In this document: positions 34,954 through 43,361 of the stretch, piece by piece
How the letters are laid out: each line of letters begins with the position of its first letter
Numbering within the stretch: position 1 is the stretch's first letter
The notes under the pieces: generated by a model
Told to the model about the DNA's origin: nothing
Databases searched by the model: none
What the model saw: only the letters and a program-made list of their open reading frames with translations
Assembly: GCF_011378905.1 (NCBI RefSeq)
Contig: NZ_WTPY01000010.1
Span: forward strand, 48,592 to 112,591
Reading direction: 5' to 3'
DNA length: 64,000 nt
From: Paraglaciecola sp. 20A4
Lineage (GTDB): Bacteria; Pseudomonadota; Gammaproteobacteria; Enterobacterales; Alteromonadaceae
Position numbers and translations under genes: made by a program

Positions 34954-35230
34954 GTGTGCGCAGCACATTAATAAGCAACGCGCATGCTCAGTGTGCACAG
35001 CACATTATTAGCAAAACAACAGGTATAATAATTCATTCATAATAAAAATAGATATCTTCTGATCCCAATGTAATCCCCGCGTAACCGCATTGTTACTGAC
35101 TTGTAAACGCATGCGACCTTCGTCTACAGGTCGTTAAGAGCCCTTGCACGCATTTCTGGTGCTTGAGCAGATAAAAGTTAGACGGCATACTCGATTTTCC
35201 TATATGAAAATAGTCACTTGAGAATGTCTT

Positions 35231-36511
35231 ATGAATGCGGAAACACGCAGTTATCGACGGTATGTCCTGTTTATTCTTACCTTGGTTTATATCTTCAATT
35301 TTGTTGATCGGCAGATTCTGGTCATTCTACAAGAGCCGATTAAAGCCGAACTTGGGTTGTCTGATACCCAACTGGGTTTACTGACCGGTTTTGCTTTTGC
35401 TTTATTCTATGTGGTGGTGGGCATTCCCATTGCACGTTGGGCCGATGTGGGTAATCGACGCAATATTGTCAGTATGGCCTTGGTCGTATGGAGCGGTATG
35501 ACCGCAGTATCTGGTTTGGCACAAAACTATACCCAATTACTACTGGCCAGAATTGGTGTCGGTATCGGCGAAGCCGGTGCGAGTCCGCCTTCTCACTCGA
35601 TGATATCCGATTATTATGAGCCTGAAGAACGTGGTGCCGCCATGTCTATTTATAGCATGGGGTTGTATCTGGGTATTTTGGTTGGCCTGTTATTAGGTGG
35701 CTGGTTGGCTGACAAAATCGGGTGGCGTATGGCGTTTTTCGCGGTAGGTTTACCCGGCATTTTGATGGCCGTCGTGGTGCGCTTTACCCTTAAAGAGCCA
35801 CCTCGCGGCGGTTCTGGTATGGTGTCTGACCCAACTGTAGGTCAAAAATATACCTTTAAAGAAACTCTTAGTTATTTATGGCAGTCTAAGCCTTTCCGTA
35901 AAGCGGCGTTTGCTGCGGGTTTCTGTGCTTTTACTGGTTACTCTACGTTAACCTTTATCCCTTCTTTCTTAATTCGAAGTCATGGTATGAGCATCTCGGA
36001 AGTAGGTGTGTCTCTGGGCCTAATTATTGGTTTATCAGGCGTAATTGGGGCCCTAAGCGGCGGCTTTTTAGCTGACAAATTCGGCAAAATCAATTTACGT
36101 TGGTATATGTGGGTACCGGCTATTGGCGTGTTACTTTCAGTGCCGTTTGCTTTGTTGGCGTTAAGTCTAGACTCATTAACCTGGGTATTGGTGTGTATAT
36201 TTATCAGTAATGTTTTTGGTTCTTGTTACCTTGGGCCGACTATCGCGATTTCTCATCATTTGGTTAAGCCATCAATGCGTGCAACCACGTCGGCTATCTT
36301 GTTCTTTATTTTGAATATTGTCGGATTAGGCTGTGGCCCTGTCGTGACCGGTATGATGAGTGACGCGTTGACTCCCGAATATGGTGCCGAATCTCTGCGT
36401 TATGCTTTGATGTTCTCTAGTCTCGTTATTCTGCTCGCGGTAGTTCAGTACATTCGCAGCGGTTCAGCCGTTAATAGGCTTACCGACGACGACCAAAAGG
36501 TCACTGCTTAG
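35231..36511 (+). CDS. MFS transporter, spinster-like
   Basis: The 426-residue inner-membrane protein has 12 predicted helices and belongs to the major facilitator superfamily. It begins with FILTLVYIFNFVDRQILVILQEPIK and has the loop 2-3 motif GIPIARWADVGNRRNIV, both typical of the spinster-like branch common in sphingomonads and Alteromonadales. LLARIGVGIGEAGASPPSHSMISDYY is a further family hallmark. Substrates of bacterial spinster-like carriers are mostly unknown. It is monocistronic, with a terminator downstream, and lies at the edge of the repeat-rich block. Confidence 0.9.
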   Translation: MNAETRSYRRYVLFILTLVYIFNFVDRQILVILQEPIKAELGLSDTQLGLLTGFAFALFYVVVGIPIARWADVGNRRNIVSMALVVWSGMTAVSGLAQNYTQLLLARIGVGIGEAGASPPSHSMISDYYEPEERGAAMSIYSMGLYLGILVGLLLGGWLADKIGWRMAFFAVGLPGILMAVVVRFTLKEPPRGGSGMVSDPTVGQKYTFKETLSYLWQSKPFRKAAFAAGFCAFTGYSTLTFIPSFLIRSHGMSISEVGVSLGLIIGLSGVIGALSGGFLADKFGKINLRWYMWVPAIGVLLSVPFALLALSLDSLTWVLVCIFISNVFGSCYLGPTIAISHHLVKPSMRATTSAILFFILNIVGLGCGPVVTGMMSDALTPEYGAESLRYALMFSSLVILLAVVQYIRSGSAVNRLTDDDQKVTA

Positions 36512-37030
36512 GCAATAGCCTTGCGCTGTAAGGATTAAGCATTTAGTTTACTAACGTAACCATGATGACGCCTCTTAAAAGCAGTTAATTTTTGAGGCGT
36601 TATTTTAAAGCGTTGTCATTGCCCTACCTCTGACTTAAAAAAAAACAACAAGATTGCTTACGTTCCTTTTATCACGCCTGATGCTTTATTAACGCCCTTT
36701 CAACTTGCAATATGTTGACTACCTGGCTTTATTTATTCGCTACATTACCTCACATGCCTACACCCCGCTTTAAAACAAAAAGATCTGCATATTCGACATT
36801 GCTGGCGGGGAATTTTTCACTCCAAAAACTTGACCGTGGCAATATAAATAATGGATAGTTAATCACTCAAATATAATGGAATTAAAACCATTAGATAAAA
36901 AGCAGTATGGAGGGTTAATCAATATTTTAATGTTTAACAATGAAAGGAAATCATAAGGTTACGAATACACATATTGAGTTAGCGGTAGCCTAAAAATAAA
37001 AATCTATAAAAATAGATAGTGAGTTTGATT
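36512..37030. other. Intergenic region between the MFS and S9 peptidase genes
   Basis: Apart from the terminator at 36568-36607 this AT-rich 519-base stretch shows no gene, repeat or recognisable operator. Confidence 0.6.
36568..36607 (+). terminator. Terminator after the MFS gene
   Basis: ACGCCTC and GAGGCGT arms extend into paired A/T stretches and are followed by TTATTTT, 57 bases after the stop. This is a good intrinsic terminator. Confidence 0.85.
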
Positions 37031-38980
37031 ATGCAGGGAATAACAATAATAACAAAAGCAGTCTTTTTCTTGAGCTTAGTGCTGTGTTGCTCATCTACCT
37101 ACGCCCAGAATTGGGATGATTTATTCGACGATGCCAAATATCAAGACGTAAAGTTATCACCAGATGGTGGACATATAGCGGTTGCCATGATGTCTGAAGG
37201 CAAGCGTGTTCTGGTTTTTTTAAATCGTACTTCAATGGAATTAGCTGGGTCGCTGAACCTATCAGGCAAAAACGAGGTGGGTGAATACTACTGGGCAAAT
37301 AACGAACGCGTTGTTATTAAAATTAACCAAAAAGTGGCTGGGTTGCGTGAAGCTAGGTTTTTCGGTGAGTTATACGCCATCGATTATGACGGTACGAGAG
37401 GCAGTATTATTTATGGTTATCGAGCAGGCGAAAGTCAAATTGGTACGCGAATACAAAAACAAAAGGAAACGCGAGGCTGGGCTAACATTATCGACTTACT
37501 GCCTGAAGAGCCTAATCATATATTGATTAGCTCAACGCCTTGGAGTGATTCTGGTGATCGCGTTGCGGATATAAATAAAATTGATATCTACAAGGGACTA
37601 CTAAAAGAACGAGTAGCGATTTCGCCCGTTATTACTGCAAATTTTTTAACCAATGAAAATGGACAATTAACCGTTGCTTACGGCACTGATAAAGACTTCA
37701 AACGCCAAGTTTATATCCTTCAAGATGGTGATTGGCAAAAAATACCTAACCAAGATTTTGGCAGCGCCTTTACACCGCTAACCGTAGGCACAGATAATAG
37801 CTATTTATATGCTTTAGATAATTTAGGACAAGATAAAACAGGTTTATTTAAATTCGATCTTAAAAGTGGTGAAAGCAACGCTATTTTAACAGACGAAAAG
37901 GTTGATATAACGAGTGTCTCGTTAACAACAGATGGCCGAAATATATATGGATTGCGTGTTGATGACGGTTTTCCAGCCTATTACATGCTGAATACGTCTT
38001 TACCTGAGGCCAAGGTATTTAAGAGCCTGTTGGCGACTTTTCCCGGTGAATCGGTTGACATCACCAGCCATTCCAATGACGGATCGCTGTACACCTTACT
38101 TGTCTCTTCAGACATAGATGCTGGCAGCTTCTTTATTTACGATAAAACAGCAAACGCCTTAACGTTTCTATTTAAGAAATTTCCGAAACTCAATAGTGAC
38201 CAAATGGCCATGACCGATCCCTTTAGCTTTACCACGGATAGCGGTCATCAATTAAATGGTTACTTTACCCAAGCAAAAACAGCAAAAAACGCAGAAATTG
38301 CGCCCTTGGTCGTTGTCGTTCACGGAGGGCCCCACATCCGTAACTATTGGACGTACTCAGCCCAAACACAATTCTTGGCGTTAAATGGCTACTCCGTTTT
38401 ACAGGTTAATTTTAGTGGTTCAACAGGTTACGGTAAATCCTTTGAAAAAGCGGCTTACGGAGAATGGGGTACGCTTATTCAACAGGATATATATGATGCA
38501 TACCTGTGGGCTATCCAACAGGGCAAAGCACTGAAAGATAAAGCCTGCATTATGGGAGGAAGTTTCGGTGGTTATTCTGCGATTCAAAGTATTATCAACT
38601 ACCCAACCACATATCAGTGTGCCATCAGTAATGCCGGCGTTTATGACCTTGAAATGATGTTTGAAGAGGGTGATATCGTTGACCGTTCTTGGGGAAGTCG
38701 TTATTTGGAAACTACGTTAGGTAAGGATAAAGAACATATTAGATCTATGTCACCTGTTTACCACGCTGACAAAATACAGGTTCCTGTTTTTTTAGCTCAT
38801 GGTGAACAAGATCAACGTGCGCCCATTGAGCAATTGGAACGATTGAAAGACGCCTTAGATAAAAATGATAAAGAATATGAATTTTATGGCGTCAGCGCAG
38901 AGAGCCATGGGTTTTACGATCCTGAAAACCAAAAAGCCTATATGAATAAAGTCGTTACGTTTTTGAATAAACACTTGTAA
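37031..38980 (+). CDS. S9 family prolyl oligopeptidase, exported
   Basis: The 649-residue serine peptidase has a signal peptide (residues 1-25, ending TYAQ), a beta-propeller-like N-terminal half (about 30-390; KLSPDGGHIAVAM) and a C-terminal alpha/beta hydrolase domain. The catalytic triad is Ser511 in MGGSFGGYSA, Asp594 in HGEQDQRAP and His626 in ESHGFYD; the oxyanion-side VVVHGGPH is also present. Family members release dipeptides or cut after proline in the periplasm. The start is ATG 37031, with GTGAG upstream acting as ribosome binding site; GTG 37019 would disrupt that site. The next gene also handles peptides. Confidence 0.93.
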   Translation: MQGITIITKAVFFLSLVLCCSSTYAQNWDDLFDDAKYQDVKLSPDGGHIAVAMMSEGKRVLVFLNRTSMELAGSLNLSGKNEVGEYYWANNERVVIKINQKVAGLREARFFGELYAIDYDGTRGSIIYGYRAGESQIGTRIQKQKETRGWANIIDLLPEEPNHILISSTPWSDSGDRVADINKIDIYKGLLKERVAISPVITANFLTNENGQLTVAYGTDKDFKRQVYILQDGDWQKIPNQDFGSAFTPLTVGTDNSYLYALDNLGQDKTGLFKFDLKSGESNAILTDEKVDITSVSLTTDGRNIYGLRVDDGFPAYYMLNTSLPEAKVFKSLLATFPGESVDITSHSNDGSLYTLLVSSDIDAGSFFIYDKTANALTFLFKKFPKLNSDQMAMTDPFSFTTDSGHQLNGYFTQAKTAKNAEIAPLVVVVHGGPHIRNYWTYSAQTQFLALNGYSVLQVNFSGSTGYGKSFEKAAYGEWGTLIQQDIYDAYLWAIQQGKALKDKACIMGGSFGGYSAIQSIINYPTTYQCAISNAGVYDLEMMFEEGDIVDRSWGSRYLETTLGKDKEHIRSMSPVYHADKIQVPVFLAHGEQDQRAPIEQLERLKDALDKNDKEYEFYGVSAESHGFYDPENQKAYMNKVVTFLNKHL

Positions 38981-39340
38981 CAGATATTGATGTAGCAAAA
39001 TCATTGCGTAACCGAGCACCCATAATAATGACTTTATCGTGGGTGCTTCTGGCAAATATTGAGTGTTATTGTTGCGCATTGGCTTTAATACGAAGTGAAT
39101 AAACATACCAGCCTAATTATCCGTATCAGTACGAATTGTAGAGACACGACTCGCCTTAAACGCTAATTCAGCACTCATTAGCGCAAGTTTATTGTCAGTA
39201 AGTGGTTATTTATGATAGAAAAATACAGGGTGGCATAAATACGTGTCATCGCTTGGGTGTACTGCGCGTTTTGACATAATTCAAAAGTGATTCTCGCCTC
39301 TTTGATTCAACTATCAGATTTTAACTATCGGGAACAAACA
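38981..39340. other. Intergenic region upstream of the lipoprotein gamma-glutamyltransferase
   Basis: It holds the hairpin at 39015-39047 and the promoter region of the next gene. Nothing else is supported. Confidence 0.6.
39015..39047 (+). terminator. Hairpin after the S9 peptidase gene
   Basis: Perfect 8-bp arms AGCACCCA and TGGGTGCT enclose 17 bases, 35 bases after the stop. Only a short T-rich tail follows, so it is a moderate terminator. Confidence 0.6.
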
Positions 39341-41089
39341 ATGAAGTTTCACATATTCGTATTCGGGGTCTTATCAGCCAGTCTTTGGGGCTGTAGTTCA
39401 GCAGAAAATCAAACAAAAATAGCAGTAGATCGACCCAAACAACAAGCCATGGTGGTCACCGCAAACCCTCATGCAACACAAGCAGGGCTAGCGGTATTGC
39501 GCGCCGGTGGTTCAGCCGTCGATGCAGCTGTCGCCATTGAAGCGGTACTAAGCCTAGTCGAGCCGCAAAGCTCTGGCTTAGCCGGTGGTGCATTTATGGT
39601 GCATTACGACAATGAAACAAAATCGTTGGCAGTGTATGACGGCCGAGAATCTGCCCCAAGTGGCGCCACACCAGATATGTTTATGTTAGAAAACGGCGAC
39701 TCAATGCCGTTTATTCAAGCTAAAACGAGTGGATTGTCTACCGGCGTGCCAGGGGTATTGGCTATGTTGTCGATGGCCCATAAAGAACAAGGTACCTTAG
39801 AATGGGCGAGCCTATTTAATTACGCCAGCAAACTTGCCAACGAAGGTTTTGAAATATCTCCTCGCTTACATGGCATGTTAGAGCGTTTTGGTAAGTATAT
39901 TCCTAGTACACCAGACCAAGGGCCAACGGATGCCCACGAGTACTTTTTTGATGACGCTGGTCAACCCTATCCAGTAGGTTATAAGTTAAAAAATCCTGAC
40001 TATGCTAAGACCTTAGACATCATTGCTAAAGACCCAGCTGAGTTCTATCACGGCGATATAGCGAAAAAAATCGCGGCTATGGTGCAGCAGCAACCTCGAG
40101 CGGGCTCATTAACCGCAGAAGATATCGCAGCATACCAGCCGGTAAAACGTGCAGCACTTTGTCAGCCTTATCGTGATACCCAAGTATGTGGCGCACCGCC
40201 ACCTTCGTCATGGGTAGCAGTGGGTATGATTATGGGGATTTTAGAAAATGGTCCTCGCCCAAGTGCTGCAGGCCCAGATGATCCCAAAAATTGGGCATTG
40301 TTAGCTCAGGCTCAGCAACTTGCTTATGCCGACAGAGACCAATTTATTGCAGATCCTGACTTTATCGATATGCCTCTTAGCGGCATGTTAAACAAAGACT
40401 ACCTAGCCAAGCGCGCAACGCTTATATCAGAAAAAGCCACGCCACTGACGTATGCCGTAGGCGACCCTTGGGCCTATAACGACACGCCAAGCAATGAAAC
40501 CGCGGGGATTGATGCCACGCAAGACGTTCACGGCACCACGCACTTTGTCATTGTGGATACCAAAGGCGATGTGGTCTCAATGACAGCGACAGTTGAAAGC
40601 ATCTTTGGCACCACGCGTATGGTTGGCGGCATGTTTTTGAACAACCAATTAACTGATTTCTCTTTCCAGCATCATGACAAAAACGGTAACGCTATTGTTA
40701 ACGCCGTTGCGCCCAATAAACGCCCACGCTCATCTATGTCTCCCTCCATTGTGTTAGACGAAGATGGCGACTTTTTAATGGCCACTGGCTCACCTGGCGG
40801 CAATAACATTATTGCCTACACCGTTAAAACATTGGTCGGTGTATTTGAATGGGGACTGGATCCACAAGCCGCCGTTGATTTGCCGAATATGGTTGCCCGG
40901 GGTAAAACCGTGCGCCTAGAAAAAGATGCCGCATCCGATTCATTAATTTCAGCCATGAAAGAAATGGGATTCGACGTTGATGCATCAAAAGGCGAAAATT
41001 CAGGCTTAAGCGTGATTATGCGTAAACCTGATGGCAGCCTTGAGGGCGCAGCAGACAAACGCAGAGAAGGCATAATCGGTACGCTTTAG
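39341..41089 (+). CDS. Gamma-glutamyltransferase, lipoprotein form
   Basis: The 582-residue Ntn-hydrolase precursor hydrolyses glutathione and other gamma-glutamyl compounds or transfers the gamma-glutamyl group. The N-terminus ends in a lipobox (LWGC, Cys18), so it should be a lipoprotein rather than soluble periplasmic. Autocleavage is expected before Thr399 in HGTTHFVIVD, giving large and small subunits; RPRSSMSPSIV and ATGSPGGNNII are conserved small-subunit motifs. GGAA 9 bases upstream supports ATG 39341. A second paralogue lies at 52867-54651 with a signal peptide instead of a lipobox. Confidence 0.93.
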   Translation: MKFHIFVFGVLSASLWGCSSAENQTKIAVDRPKQQAMVVTANPHATQAGLAVLRAGGSAVDAAVAIEAVLSLVEPQSSGLAGGAFMVHYDNETKSLAVYDGRESAPSGATPDMFMLENGDSMPFIQAKTSGLSTGVPGVLAMLSMAHKEQGTLEWASLFNYASKLANEGFEISPRLHGMLERFGKYIPSTPDQGPTDAHEYFFDDAGQPYPVGYKLKNPDYAKTLDIIAKDPAEFYHGDIAKKIAAMVQQQPRAGSLTAEDIAAYQPVKRAALCQPYRDTQVCGAPPPSSWVAVGMIMGILENGPRPSAAGPDDPKNWALLAQAQQLAYADRDQFIADPDFIDMPLSGMLNKDYLAKRATLISEKATPLTYAVGDPWAYNDTPSNETAGIDATQDVHGTTHFVIVDTKGDVVSMTATVESIFGTTRMVGGMFLNNQLTDFSFQHHDKNGNAIVNAVAPNKRPRSSMSPSIVLDEDGDFLMATGSPGGNNIIAYTVKTLVGVFEWGLDPQAAVDLPNMVARGKTVRLEKDAASDSLISAMKEMGFDVDASKGENSGLSVIMRKPDGSLEGAADKRREGIIGTL

Positions 41090-41174
41090 AACGAGCAGCT
41101 TTGTTTTGAACAGAAACCTTCGCCAACAGATCCTGTCGAAGCAATGCATACCGTAAATAGACTTTTCAATTAAC

Positions 41175-41202
41175 AATATGGCGGCCAATTGGCCGCCATA
41201 TT
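41175..41202. terminator. Perfect palindromic terminator between convergent genes
   Basis: AATATGGCGGCCAA and its reverse complement form a perfect 28-base palindrome between the convergent gamma-glutamyltransferase and EF-hand genes, with a T-rich tail on the plus side. It should serve both transcripts. Confidence 0.85.
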
Positions 41203-41227
41203 TGTTTAGCGAAAATACATTTAACCG

Positions 41228-41839
41228 TTAGAATCGAGCAAGAAGGCCGCTTTTATGGGCTGCTTCCACTTCTGTGGCGGTGACTTTGTTATCGTTGTTT
41301 GTATCCATTAAATCAAAAAACTGACCCAGTCCAATTTTGCGATAACTGCGCCCAGCCTGATTGGCGTAAGCAAACACTTCTTCGCGCGTTACCACGCAAT
41401 CACCATTTGCATCTGTGCCATCAAAACCGTAAGGCGGGTCAACTTTAACGAATTCTTCATCGCTGAGCTTGTTGTCTTGGTTTGTATCAAACAAGTCGAA
41501 AAATGTGAGTAGGGTAATACGCCTATATTTCCCTTGATCCATAAATGCTTCGAGTTCGTCACGCATAACGGTACCATCTCGATTAAGATCCGCGTTGTCC
41601 ATCGGCCCGTGTGCTGCATTGTTCAACGGGCCTTGCTGTAATGCTTCGCAGACACTGCGCTGGGATCCGCCATCAGGCGGCCTGCCTTGATCACGACCAC
41701 CACGATGATGACCATCCGGTGGACCCAATGTTGTGCCCGCATTTACTTTCCCAATGTCATTCGAACTACAAGCGCTCAACGAAAAAGCCACCAGCAGCGC
41801 TAGCGCGACATAAGATTTCGCATCACGATTTACCTTCAA
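41228..41839 (-). CDS. EF-hand calcium-binding lipoprotein
   Basis: The 203-residue exported lipoprotein has lipobox LSAC (Cys24) and a Gly/Arg/Asp-rich linker. Four EF-hand loops follow: DLNRDGTVMRDE, DTNQDNKLSDEE, DANGDCVVTREE and DTNNDNKVTATE, at about residues 83, 115, 140 and 175. The loops keep the acidic ligands at positions 1, 3, 5 and mostly 12, so calcium binding is likely. The role is unknown; similar proteins act in envelope calcium sensing or buffering. The start is TTG at 41839 with AGGAG 8 bases upstream. It is convergent with the gamma-glutamyltransferase gene. Confidence 0.87.
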   Translation of the reverse strand: MKVNRDAKSYVALALLVAFSLSACSSNDIGKVNAGTTLGPPDGHHRGGRDQGRPPDGGSQRSVCEALQQGPLNNAAHGPMDNADLNRDGTVMRDELEAFMDQGKYRRITLLTFFDLFDTNQDNKLSDEEFVKVDPPYGFDGTDANGDCVVTREEVFAYANQAGRSYRKIGLGQFFDLMDTNNDNKVTATEVEAAHKSGLLARF

Positions 41840-42080
41840 AACGTATTCTCCTGCCAGTTAACGTTAATCAACACCGTCAGAAACAGTGCTTTAATATGTC
41901 ACAAAAACCACTTTGTCACCTCACCTGCTCTTTACTGAGACTCACATCTACGTCAAAAGTGCCTTAGGGCAACTCAAGAACATATTGCTTATGATGTAAC
42001 AGGATTTACTCACACCACATGCTAAAATCCCAAAATATCATTTATGATCATCATACAGCGTAATCAATAGGGACACTTTC

Positions 42081-43211
42081 GTGGCTGAGCCATTTAAAAA
42101 CGCGTTAAATCAGCATGTTGTAGAAGATATGGCGGGATATTTCGGCCTCCATTACAAGGAGTTCGATAAGCCCGCTTTTGTAGCCGCCGCCAGTAATGGT
42201 TTGGCGTCACTTGAATTAAAGGCCCGTACTGAGCATATTACCCAGGCGATGATCCTTTATCTTCCGGCGGACTTTGCACATGCAGGCCAAATATTGCTGG
42301 CCAGCTTGCCAGCCCTGCAAGACGAGCCACCTACCTCAAGCAGCCCTGAAAACCCGGGAATATCCGGTTGGGCAGTCATGACCCTAAGCCATTACGTGGC
42401 CTTGCGGGGCCAAGAACATTTTGATTTTTCGATGATGCTGCTAAAAGAGATGACTAAACGTTTGTCGTCAGAATTTGCTATCCGCTTTTTTATTTTGCAG
42501 TCAGCGCAAAATACCTTGGCCATGTTTGCCAAGTGGGCAAGCGATCCTGACCAACATGTTCGCCGGCTTGTCTCTGAAGGCAGCAGACCCAGATTACCTT
42601 GGGCCATGCAACTTCCTATGTTTATTGCAGACCCTGCACCTGTTATCGCGCTGTTAGAACAGTTAAAAGACGATAACGAAGAATACGTTCGACGCTCAGT
42701 TGCCAATAATCTAAATGATATTGCTAAAGATCACCCAGAGTTAGTCGCCGATATCGCAGAACAATGGTTAAAAGATGCCAATAAAAACCGCCGAAGGTTA
42801 GTCCGCCATGCTTGTCGTACTTTGATTAAAAATGGTCATAAAAGAACCTTAGCAGCACTGGGCTTTGCACCGCCAGTAATAGTGTCGGCAAAGGTTAGCG
42901 TGTTAACTACGCAAGTGATATTCGGTGAGGCACTCCAGTTTAGTTTAGCGTTAACTTCAAACACGGATGCGCCCCAAGCGCTGATGATTGATTACGTCGT
43001 GCATCACCAAAAAGCTAACGGCAAAACCACCGGCAAGGTGTTTAAATGGCGTAACAGCAACTTAATGCCCCGGGAAATCCTGAGCATTGAGAAAAAACAT
43101 GCCATTAAAGCCATTACCACTCGGGTTTATTATGCCGGTGCACATAGCGTTGAAGTAATAGTGAATGGGTTCTCTGTGGGTCGCGCTGACTTTGAATTAA
43201 TCATGCCTTAA
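42081..43211 (+). CDS. DNA alkylation repair protein, HEAT-repeat (AlkD-like)
   Basis: The 376-residue cytoplasmic protein has an all-helical HEAT-like solenoid in residues 1-260, with RLVSEGSRPRLPW, DDNEEYVRRSVANNLNDIAKDHPELV and LVRHACRTLIKNG, which match the DNA alkylation repair (AlkC/AlkD) superfamily. A C-terminal beta domain (about 265-376; SLALTSN to VEVIVNGFSVGRADFEL) is the extension found in AlkC-like proteins, which remove 3-methyladenine-type lesions. The start is GTG at 42081 with AGGGA 8 bases ahead. No LexA or Ada box was recognised. Confidence 0.87.
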   Translation: MAEPFKNALNQHVVEDMAGYFGLHYKEFDKPAFVAAASNGLASLELKARTEHITQAMILYLPADFAHAGQILLASLPALQDEPPTSSSPENPGISGWAVMTLSHYVALRGQEHFDFSMMLLKEMTKRLSSEFAIRFFILQSAQNTLAMFAKWASDPDQHVRRLVSEGSRPRLPWAMQLPMFIADPAPVIALLEQLKDDNEEYVRRSVANNLNDIAKDHPELVADIAEQWLKDANKNRRRLVRHACRTLIKNGHKRTLAALGFAPPVIVSAKVSVLTTQVIFGEALQFSLALTSNTDAPQALMIDYVVHHQKANGKTTGKVFKWRNSNLMPREILSIEKKHAIKAITTRVYYAGAHSVEVIVNGFSVGRADFELIMP

Positions 43212-43361
43212 AGATACAAAGCACAGCGCTATTTTTAGCTAAAATGGTGTTTTTTATGGTAATGCGTTCGGTGGCGATATAGCCCTAAATAAATAGGTTG
43301 TCGTGTTATCACGCCAAGTAGTCTAGCCTTTTAATTATCAAAATATTATTTGGTTAATTAA

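Larger units (their letters stand above)
34287..35230. other. Repeat-dense intergenic region holding copy C and a hairpin array
   Basis: No credible gene is present; the one longer frame (34407-34643) is made of repeats. From 34486 to 34629 there is a run of short hairpins: 34486-34502, 34509-34528 (GCACAG/CTGTGC), 34562-34574 (CACAC-GTA-GTGTG) and 34579-34589 (CAGC-GAA-GCTG). Copy C follows (34678-34953), then 34955-34967 and 34992-35004. The last 200 bases hold the promoter region of the MFS gene. Confidence 0.7.
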
